A stretch of 40,555 bases of DNA. Origin: Intoshia linei. Taxonomy: Eukaryota > Orthonectida > Rhopaluridae. The notes under the pieces were generated by a model that saw only the letters and a list, made by a program, of their open reading frames with translations, had not been told where the DNA came from and made no database searches. Within the stretch, counting starts at the first letter, position 1, and each line of letters starts with the position of its first letter. A program made the position numbers and the translations under genes. Shown one piece after another: positions 32,794 to 40,555 of this stretch. Location: assembly GCA_001642005.1 (NCBI GenBank), contig LWCA01000202.1, positions 1 through 40,555 on the forward strand, written 5' to 3'.

Positions 32794-35700
32794 ATGGAAC
32801 CTTCAACATCAAATTTCATTGAGAATGAAAACAGAACTACACCCAAATTTGGATACTTTAACTGGCGGCCAGAGTTCCTTCAAAGGTTGAACTCACCAGT
32901 GTGTTTATTGGCTAGTTTATGCATGACATCAATAGTCCAAGGAATGATAATAAACGGGTTTATTAGTACTTCTATTACAACCCTGGAAAAAACGTTTGGA
33001 TTCAATAGTAAAATGTCTGGGTTTCTTGCCGCATCATATGACGTTATTATTGTAATTGTTTTAATACCCATCAGCTTTTTTGGACCAAAATACCACAAAA
33101 ATAAAATTATAGGTAAGTTTTGTAATTTTAACATTTGATATGGTATTAGCCTGCAGTATGATATTACTTGGGGTAGGGTCAATTTTGTTTGCTTTACCTC
33201 ATTTTACGTCTTACGAATATTTAGAACACCCAAGCAAGGAAATGTGTAATATTGATAAGAATTTTGGTAGGTTTTTATAATTGTGTGTACATGTATTTAC
33301 AACATAGATGAAACATTCCAAGAAAGAAAATCAAGCATGTTTGCTTATAGTATTTTTATTATATCTCAACTTATTAATGGACTTGCATGCTCAACTATAT
33401 TCACTTTAACATATGTAATTCTTGACGAAAATGTGTCCAAGGTCAAATCTTCCATATATCTTGGAATATTTTACGGCTGTGCTGTAGCTGGACCCGGAAT
33501 CGGGTTTTTCCTCAATTCCATTTTTCTCAATATTGATGGAAATTTTTATTCAGAGTTTTCATTCCATTTTTTATATTTTTTATTTAATATTAGAAAAAAA
33601 TTCAATTCAAACTCATTTTATGGTGCTTGGTGGGTAGGGTTCTTGCTTAGTGGACTCCTTGCATTTATAGTGGCGATTCCAATTTTTGGATTTGGACCAT
33701 ATTTGCCAGGTTACTTTAACTTATTTTATTTTAATCGATCAACGAATCTGTGATCGGCGGATCACAGAATGCACCACTACCCATTTTTGTGACTTTAAGC
33801 TAATTTCCAGCTTTGATAGACGTAACAATTCGCCGAATTAATTCGAAATTTGAAGTGAAAAAATTATATTCTTCAATATCATAACTATTTTGTATGCTAA
33901 ATTAAAAATATCAATTCAAGAGTCTTGAAGAGATGGCCAGGGGCTATTTGATATCATAATTAGTTGGTGATACCTAATAAGACCAATTTTTGATTTTCGG
34001 GGTTTCGGCTCTACTAGAATTCAAAAATTTTTTTTAATCTCATTGTGTGCTTTATCAATTTCAAAATATTGGAATGTGGCCCTATGTCTGAAATGGGTTT
34101 CCAATGTGGTTTATGCTTTAAAAATTTGATAAAAGTGGATTTTTGATTTTGGCGTTGAATAAACTAACTTTTTTAGGGATTGATAATGTTGAATTTTTCA
34201 TAAAAATTTTGGTAAAAATGAATGTTTTCTTTTAGTGTTTTAAAGTGGAGTTTGTACGACCGGAGGGTATTCTCGGTGCGGTGACTTGACAAAAGTTTTG
34301 TAAAATGGAGGCTTAGTTTTTCCAAATTGAGCATACTTTGCGAATTTTTAGTGTCTATTTTTGAGTTGCCGGGTGGTGTCATGCATGGTAGGCTCATTTT
34401 AGGTTCGGAAGATAAATTAAAATTTTTTATTTTATAAGTTGAAATATTTCTAAATAAAAAAAGCGTTCAAAATTCACGTCAGCGTCCACGTTTAAAATTA
34501 CTTTTTATAATGTTAAAAAAAGTATCAAAAATATAGATTCTAAACATAATACTTACGTTATATTAGTCACTTTTGAGAGCGAGCACTGTAACACTTGAAA
34601 CATTTTATTGATTAAAACTAAAAATGAAAACTAAAAACTTGTATCAATTAATCAGATGGGTTGAATTGTATTTGAATTCTATTTCAGAGATGACACAAGT
34701 AATAATGATGTAACATATCGAAATATTATCAATTAATTATTACATCTTTATTATAAACATCATTAATATATAGAATAGCATATGAAAAACTAAAAAGGAA
34801 CCGATTAAAATCGAAAGGGATTACCCACGAATCAGTAAATTATAATAAAAAAAATTTATGGCCAAGTTTGATAAACTTGTTTAAAAACAAAACGTACATG
34901 TTTATTGTTCTGAGTGATTCATTGGACGCGTTTCTACTAGACAGCTTTATACTTTTTATTCCTAAAATACTAGAAACTCAATTCGATCTATCACCCAGCA
35001 AGGCTTCCATACTGACAGGTTATTTTAAATAGACTGTATTTAAATGTATTTCAAAAACGCTTATATTAGGTGGCTCTTTAATAGGCGGTGGCGTTTTGGG
35101 TACAATAGTGAGTGGTTTATGCATCAGAAACTTGCATGTAAAGGAAAAGATAAAATTTGGAGTGGTCTGCATTGTCTTGTCATTACCATTCGTTTGCATG
35201 TTTTTAATGAAATGTGATGGTATTAAAGTAGCCGGTATTGATGTTCCCTATAAAAATACTGAGTAATTAATAACATTTACATTAATTAGAATTCAACTAC
35301 ATTTAGATTGGAATACCGAATGAAGAGTACGTGCAATACGCAATGTTCCTGTTCGTATTCTAATTATGATCCTTTTTGTCATATTCTGGACGACAAATTG
35401 ACTGTTTACACCTCATACTGTTGGGGTGGCTGCGATGCTATTGACTACGAAAGGACCGAAAATACGACGAAATACTATGTAACTAATTATGATGTATATA
35501 TTGAGTACCGTTTAGAATTATAGTTGTAGGTGTTTACCAAAAGACGGAAACATTATACAATATAGTGACTGTGAAAAGAAAAAGACTAGCTGTACTTATT
35601 TTTTGCCGTTCATAGTGTGTTTGTTCTTAATGACATTTTTTACATTTATGTCGTCAACTCCAATGATTCAAGGTATAATGAGGTATATCACAAACTTTAG

Positions 35701-36080
35701 CAAAAGTAATGATTTAATTCAGATGTGTCAAATTTACTGAACGCTCTTTAGCTGTAGGGTTGGGTTGGATTTTTGTTAGAATTATTGGTAATTAATAAGT
35801 TATAATCTAATAATAAGTAAAATGTATGATACAATATAATGTAGGCACGATTCCTGGTCCAATTGTTTTTGGATCATTGATTGATTTGGCATGTGTTGAA
35901 GTTTTGCCCAACAAGAGTTGTTATTATTATGATAAATCAAAGTTGCAGATAATGACCATATCGATTATTCTCATTCTGCGTATAACTAGTGCAATACTAC
36001 TCCTGCTGGCTGCCAAATCTTACAAAACTCCTGATAAACCAGTAGTAAAATTTGTACTGGAAGACGGAAATGGTGTATAA
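32794..36080 (+). CDS. Organic anion transporting polypeptide (SLCO/OATP family)
   Basis: Twelve-span plasma-membrane carrier of the animal OATP family; the substrate cannot be read from sequence. Ten exons (32794-33112, 33150-33266, 33308-33554, 33594-33709, 34779-35018, 35070-35262, 35307-35478, 35516-35682, 35723-35787, 35845-36080) give 623 residues, near the usual 640-700. Typical segments: TTLEKTFGFNSKMSGFLAASYD, LLGVGSILFALPHF, IYLGIFYGCAVAGPGIGFFL, YGAWWVGFLLSGLLAFIVAIP, LPG, ILETQFDLSPSKASILTGG, and GTIPGPIVFGSLID. The large loop has a Kazal-like Cys pattern (CNTQCSCS..YDPFC..YCWGGC..YSCRC..C..C, ten cysteines). One acceptor must be cgtttag before NYSCRC; other choices hit stops. Eight introns are 37-57 nt; intron 4 is 1,069 nt and contains a repeat. 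Confidence 0.93.
33710..34778 (+). other. SLCO intron 4, 1,069 nt
   Basis: About 20 times longer than most introns here. It contains a short perfect hairpin (33,747-33,768) and a stretch resembling the RFC2/coronin MITE family (listed separately). No exon is recognisable inside; neighbouring exons join in phase as LPG-AYEKLKRNR. Confidence 0.7.
34020..34400 (+). mobile_element. Diverged copy of the hAT-type MITE in SLCO intron 4
   Basis: Blocks such as GTGGATTTTT, ATTTTGGCGTTGAATAAA, TTGATAATGTTGAATTTTTC and TTTTGGTAAAAATGAA follow in the same order and spacing as GGATTTTTATTTTGAGGTTGGAATAAA and later blocks in copy A (17,045-17,155). The ends are not identifiable, so the bounds are approximate. 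Confidence 0.5.
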
Positions 36081-36132
36081 GTTTAAAAATAATAATGTAA
36101 TTATCACATTTATGTATAAATATATCACTAGA

Positions 36133-36498
36133 CTATAATAATCGCTGCAAATCATCATCTTCTTGTAACTTTAACACGTCTTCATAACCTCCGACATAAT
36201 TTTGGTTAATATAAATATGGGGTAACTAAACACACATTACATGTCATTTCTATAAGAATAGTACGTCATAATTTCCGTTTTTTTCTTTAAGATACACCAA
36301 GACACCATGTATGCCTTCCGGTATTTCTTGATCACTCAGAGTATCAACGTCATGAACTTTAAAATTTCTTTTTGATATTGTTTTATTATTTATATATATT
36401 TGAAACAATCTTTTAGTTTTAATGCAAATTTCGCATTCGGAATTTGAAATTATCATGACGTTAGTAGCTGCCTTGATCCATTTCTCAACTGTAGACAT
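36133..36498 (-). CDS. Glutaredoxin-like protein
   Basis: Small thiol oxidoreductase of the glutaredoxin fold, likely cytosolic (no signal peptide). Exons 36265-36498 and 36133-36225, split by a 39-nt intron, give 108 residues. After the first strand (NVMIIS) comes the active-site dithiol C-E-I-C in NSECEICIKTKRLF; CPYC is commoner. The middle has KVHDVDTL. Exon 2 gives the glutathione-binding end LPHIYINQNYVGGYEDVLKL (family VPQIFI..IGG.DDL) with the cis-proline. The residue before this proline is Leu rather than Thr or Val. Reading through the intron would truncate the protein before this half. It converges on the transporter gene with 52 bp between stops. Confidence 0.85.
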
Positions 36499-36924
36499 TT
36501 CAATTTTATGTAATTATTTTTTCTTGTGTAAAAAGTTTTTAATAAATATTTTTATATTTTTCAATTGATGAAATAATTATTGACCTTGAATTTTTTTGCA
36601 CTACTAACCTTGACTATTAACATTAAGTTGAAATGATTGAAAATATAATATTGATCTTACGCTTTCTCAGTCTGTAGACTACATGTTAATCCATTATAGG
36701 TTGAATTATAAATTAATTAACAAGGGTATACTTAAGTGTAATATAGGTTGTTCGATTGGTAGTATCAGTTTTTATTGATTCGTTATCAGGTTAAGTTTAA
36801 AATGGAACATTAATTGATTAATTAATTGAAAATAAAACTTAGTCATAACTTATAAAAAATACATTACACAAGCACAACTATAAATAACCCTGTACATTTA
36901 TTAATATTATATATTAATATTAAT
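36499..36924. other. Spacer between the LIM gene and the glutaredoxin gene
   Basis: About 430 bp between two genes on the minus strand. No coding frame or repeat is recognised. It should contain the glutaredoxin promoter and the LIM gene's poly(A) region. Confidence 0.5.
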
Positions 36925-38803
36925 TTACATTAAAATTTCTTGATGACAATTATAGCAAAGTAAGATATTTTGTATTGTAGTTTGATTATATAAAATATTT
37001 TGAATGGGATAGCATTTTTCTTTTGTACCCGGGCCTAATTGTTTGTTACATTTTTCGCATTTAAAACATTCAATATGGTAATCTTTGTCGAGTGCTAATA
37101 GACGACTGGGTTTGTTACGATCCATCTAAAATTATTTCAATATCAAAGAAATAATACAGTGGTCACTCAAATATGAGGGTATATAATTTTAACGATTATA
37201 TACGGTTAATAATTAATTAGTTAAATAACCAATCATTAATAATAACATTAATGCAATCAAATTGACATAATGCTTATGAATTTAAAAACCATCCCAGAAT
37301 TTATGTTGTATAAAATTCTAGGACTTTCTTAATTTTTATAAAAAAGGGTAATTTTGGGGTTTGAGCTGTAAAGATATAAGATTTTGAAATTGAAAATTAT
37401 CATAATATTAATGAATTTAAAACTTTTCAAGGTTAAAAACTTTAATTGTCTCTTGTTTTTAAATTCAAACCCGTCCTAAAATTATAAAAAATACACATTC
37501 TAATAAAGACTCAGTTTCTGAAATTAAAATTTGCGATAAAACATCAATCTGGAAAAAATGTTATAGAAATATTAAATTTGTAAAACCCGACTCTTTTACT
37601 TTCTTAAATAAACTGGAAATAATAAATAAATAGACATATATTTTTAAAGTTTTACTTTATATAAGTAAGGATTGCTAAAAAATAAATCTCAATTTAATTT
37701 TATTTAAATTTTTGAAAACACCTTGGGAAATAATATTTTTTATTACTCCATGATCCATAATCTCAAATTTTTTATGACTACCAAATATTTTTCATAACCG
37801 CCAAAAACCGAAGGTCCATATAAAACCGTTTGGCGATCTCTGATCGATTTCATATCGTAAACCCACAATTTTTTAGTATCACGAACATAAAAATATTGAA
37901 AATAAAATTATTTTTGAAAAATGAGTTACAAACAACACATTCTAACATGATTTATTCATTTATGAAATAAAATTACCAATTTGGGTATTATTGGTTCTTT
38001 ACATTTAAAACATTTTGGAGCAAATTTTCTAAATCATTAATTAATTGATAATTACAATTATTTTATATCAAAGATGATGAAAATACGATTCAGAAATAGT
38101 CAGAGAACAAAAAATTAGTATTCGTCTCATGATTGGACTTTCTCCTAAGATTTCGCAAAATTAATTTTTTTTAACAAAATATTGATAAAAATGGATTTTG
38201 TAAGTGAAATATGGTTGAATTGATATATTTTTCTATATATTATATAAAGTATTTATTGACCCTTTAGCTCACCAGTTACTGAATTACATAACTGAAAAGT
38301 ACTGGTATTATTTATAAAATAATCAAGGATTCCAGTCATTCTTTGGTTTGGTGTCCACTAGACACTGCATAATCGAACCTACCATTGTAACAACACATAA
38401 ATCAAAAATAGACCGTAATTGTATGCCATATTAACATGCCATATAGTCCTAATCACTTCTCCATGGACTGAATTTGAAAGTTACAATATTAATAATTATA
38501 ATTTTTTTTTAAAATGCTCAATTTGGAAAAATATATAATTTAGGTCGAAACCATTATAAATGGTTTCGGTACGGTAGGATCGGTTGTGCACGTATGTATT
38601 AAATTTATTTTATGAATCAAATAAAATTTAATACTAGTTAATAATAAATAACTACAAACATGTAAAATATACAAATGAAAATCATATTCACAGTAAACGG
38701 TGGATTGTTTATCGAACGTAAACTGCTTTCCATCCAAAAGACAATTGCATACAGTGCACCTGAAGCAATTTTGGTGGTATGTTTTTCCAAGACCCCACAG
38801 GAC
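36925..38803 (-). CDS. Zyxin/ajuba-type LIM protein, 3' part only
   Basis: C-terminal LIM zinc fingers of an animal focal-adhesion/junction protein (zyxin, LPP, TRIP6 or ajuba/LIMD1 group). Exons in transcript order: 38673-38803, 37977-38028, 36925-37125. The first gives most of LIM2 (GKTYHQNCFRCTVCNCLLDG, FTFDKQSTVYCEYDFH), the second ends LIM2 and starts LIM3 (KFAPKCFKCKEPIIPKL), the third gives LIM3 (LLALDKDYHIECFKCEKCNK, CYPI, LLCYNCHQEI). All junctions are in phase. LIM1, the first zinc ligands of LIM2 and the N-terminal half are upstream, apparently beyond the window edge. LIM3 carries about ten extra residues (LYNQTT with a repeated IQNIL) before its last ligands. Introns are 644 and 851 nt. 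Confidence 0.85.
37306..37390 (+). repeat. Dispersed repeat, AAATTCTAGG family, in the LIM gene intron
   Basis: AAAATTCTAGGACTTTCTT, AAAAAAGGGTAATTTTGGGG and a GATATAAGATTTT tail match the reverse of the RFC2 intron repeat and the copy at 2,428. Confidence 0.6.
38546..38568. repeat. Perfect short hairpin
   Basis: CGAAACCATT and AATGGTTTCG form a 10-bp perfect stem with a 3-nt loop. It lies in an intron of the LIM gene. Confidence 0.8.
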
Positions 38804-38890
38804 CTAATTTTAAAATAATTAATTTTTGACTACATTAAAATTTGTATATTTTAAATATATTATAGCCAAAGCCATGTAGAGGGGCTAAGG

Positions 38891-39304
38891 CAGTGGTGGG
38901 CGAACTTATTGATATGCGGGCCACATTGAACATGCATAATTATGTCGCGGGCCGCACAAATTTCGTGAATACACATGGAACAATTTAAATTAATGAAATT
39001 ATATTTTGGCTTGTAAATTTGATTTCTTTTTTTAAATATTAAAGTGTCAAAATTCTATTTGAATAATTAACAATTATTATTTTTGGAGTGCATTTTAATT
39101 ATTAATTGTGTTTATTATTAAGTATCAAAATTGTACGTATTTATTATTATATCTATGCAAACAATAATAAAATAAAATACAATACAATTATACAATGTAA
39201 ACAATCAAATTTCAAAATTTGAATCTAAATATAAATATAAGTATTAAGCATGATCTCGCGGGCTACGCAATAGTAGCTCGTGGGCCGTAGTTTGGCCACC
39301 ACTG
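38891..39304. mobile_element. 414-bp hAT MITE with 8-bp target duplication
   Basis: The element starts CAGTGGTGGGCGAACTT and its reversed end starts CAGTGGTGGCCAAACTAC, both followed by a GGGCC block. Flanking 8-mers GGCTAAGG (38883-38890) and GGCTAGGG (39305-39312) differ at one base. The long inverted ends and 8-bp duplication are hAT hallmarks; the interior is A/T-rich and non-coding. It sits in or just upstream of the LIM gene's next intron. Confidence 0.9.
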
Positions 39305-39476
39305 GGCTAGGGGCATATTTCCCAGGCCTACAATCATGAGGGCCTATTTTTTAAATTTATTAATAGGTAATGTTGGAAAATTTTTTAATTATACCAAAAT
39401 TATCGTATAATAAGCTGTTCTATTAACAATCCAATCAGTTATTGTTAATTTCTAGATAATGAACGATCGATTAAAC

Positions 39477-39560
39477 CAGCGGTTCTCAACCTTTTTCAGG
39501 CCATGGCCCAAAAACATTTTGTCTAAAATTTCATGGCTCACCTTAGAAAACTTAAAAATA
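39477..39560 (+). mobile_element. Left end of another hAT element
   Basis: CAGCGGTTCTCAACCTTTTT followed by AGGCCATGGCCC is the typical left end of animal hAT elements. No matching right end (AACCGCTG or AACCACTG) follows in the next kilobase, so the copy is truncated. Confidence 0.65.
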
Positions 39561-39707
39561 TCTACTTTTATTTACAGTAAAATGCTTTATTTATTTAAAT
39601 TTATATTAGTTAGTGACTGCCTTCGCATTGGTGTTTGTTGCACAATAAATCTTAATCAATTTCTATTAGTTTATTCAATCTTAATCGCTATTTTGGTGTG
39701 TGGACAA

Positions 39708-39852
39708 AATGTCCTAGGGACATAATGTCTCAGACTGTGCTTGATTTATAAAATAAATGAATTTTTATACTACTGATAATTTTATAAGGGTGTCTACTTA
39801 AATCCGACCATTTTTACTAAAATTTTTAATAATGTCCTAGGGACATAATGTC
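39708..39852 (+). repeat. 22-bp direct repeats flanking a short insert
   Basis: The identical 22-mer starting AATGTCCTAGGGACATAATG lies at 39,708-39,729 and 39,831-39,852. Between them are 101 bp, including 35 bp (39,788-39,822) shared with the RFC2 intron repeat. Each 22-mer contains an internal near-palindrome (TGTCCTAGGGACA). Confidence 0.75.
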
Positions 39853-40081
39853 CCTAAAATGAATTATTTGTTAATTATAAAATAATAATGTAACAAATTG
39901 TTATACAGAATTAATTTAACAGTTTCTATAGTTCCCATAAAAATAAATGTATATTAAGTTAATTGACTATTAAAATATCGCAGAGGATTTATTATCATTC
40001 ATTAACCGCGTTTTTTTAAATTTAATAATTTATAGAAAATGTAATATTATTGATAACAAAAATTAAATTATTTTTAGCTAA

Positions 40082-40555
40082 ATGGAAATATTGAAATCAC
40101 AAAAAGGTACACTGATTTTTGCATTAAATAGTTATCTTTTTACAATCCAAAGACAGAAAGATAACTATTCATTGGAGGTGTAGAGTTCGAAGTTGTAGAT
40201 CTCATGCAATAACAAATATAAATTTGAATTGCTTAGATGATAGTTTTTTGAAAGAAATTACTGAACACAACCATCAAATTACTGATCCTTTGGAAATAAG
40301 TAGATTGAAAAAGAGGAATGATATGAAAAGGAAATGCATTGAAGCAGTTACAGAGAGTCCGTTATCTACTGTTACTGATATTATGTCTGGTGATCCAAGA
40401 TATTATTATATGTACAGGAATGGAGAATGCATTAACTAAAATGATACGGAGGTATAGGGCTCCGCTGGTGAATTTAGAATCTATTGCACATCCTGATTTC
40501 GCAATTGATGAAAAATTAAAAATATCAAAAAGGAAAGAACAGTTTTATAGGTATG
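40082..40555 (+). pseudogene. FLYWCH-type MULE transposase fragment, cut by the window edge
   Basis: The start MEILKSQKGTLIFALNSYLF fits a FLYWCH zinc finger from Mutator-like (MULE) elements of animals. After a one-base frame change come WRCRVRSCRSHAI and the His ligands in EITEHNHQI, then KKRNDMKRKCIEAV. A second frame change follows CIN, then MIRRYRAPLVNLESIAHPDF, which fits the conserved region after the finger (MRRIRR..PAEP). The transposase core would be to the right, outside the window. Frame shifts suggest a dead copy. A single host FLYWCH gene is the alternative, made unlikely by the breaks. Confidence 0.7.

Larger units (their letters stand above)
39313..40081. other. Repeat-rich stretch before the MULE fragment
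   Basis: No host exon is recognised. The stretch contains a truncated hAT end at 39,477, a 22-bp direct repeat at 39,708 and 39,831, and a 35-bp block shared with RFC2 intron 2. The frame at 39,459-39,725 runs across this transposon debris and is not taken as a gene. Confidence 0.55.

Noticed and set aside
32880-33182. 100-codon minus-strand frame
   Set aside because: Antisense to OATP exons 1-2; no homology.
34173-34397. 74-codon minus-strand frame in SLCO intron 4
   Set aside because: Lies in the MITE-like repeat and shows no protein family features.
39459-39725. 88-codon plus-strand frame
   Set aside because: Runs over a hAT end and repeat debris; no conserved domain.
1-40555. CRISPR arrays, rRNA, tRNA or bacterial operon signals
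   Set aside because: None seen; the sequence is clearly spliced eukaryotic DNA. A tRNA covariance search was not possible by eye.

Overview
The window is nuclear DNA from an animal with a very AT-rich, gene-dense genome. The evidence is spliced genes with GT-AG introns (mostly 34-45 nt), animal-type families (torsin-like, organic-anion transporter with a Kazal-type loop, zyxin/ajuba-type LIM protein) and eukaryotic DNA transposons (mariner, hAT, MULE). The tiny introns and close packing would suit a reduced genome, for example a parasitic animal such as an orthonectid, dicyemid or myxozoan. That is inference; nothing here fixes the species.

Layout. 1-3.3 kb: gene-free DNA with a complete but broken mariner and a second mariner fragment. 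3.3-9.5 kb: phosphoglycerate kinase (+) with a possible nested gene in intron 5, ribosomal protein uS17/RPS11 (-), TAF8 (+). 9.7-14.1 kb: an orphan seven-membrane-span protein (-), ENY2 (+), OSTC (-), and a torsin-like AAA+ protein with a damaged active site (+). 14.6-31.4 kb: RFC2 (+), coronin (-), NUP93 (+), AP-3 mu (-). 32-36.5 kb: PPIL1 cyclophilin (+), SLCO/OATP transporter (+), glutaredoxin (-). 36.9-40.6 kb: the 3' end of a zyxin/ajuba-type LIM gene (-), then transposon debris ending in a FLYWCH/MULE fragment cut by the window edge.

The genes are housekeeping genes from different pathways: glycolysis, translation, TFIID/SAGA transcription, N-glycosylation, replication clamp loading, actin, nuclear pore, AP-3 trafficking, splicing and transport. 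They do not form one system. They alternate strand almost perfectly, so neighbours are convergent (3' gaps of 34-71 bp at four junctions) or divergent (72 bp for OSTC/torsin). PGK and RPS11 share a palindromic poly(A) signal.

Most introns are minimal. Several of the long ones contain identifiable transposons: a related hAT-type MITE family lies in introns of RFC2, coronin and probably SLCO, and other elements lie in TAF8, NUP93 and the LIM gene. I did not find a clearly new multi-gene system. The items most worth checking are the torsin-like protein, the orphan 7TM gene, the nested gene in PGK, a GC-AG intron in RFC2, and the MITE-expanded introns. All exon models were spliced by eye from frame and homology.
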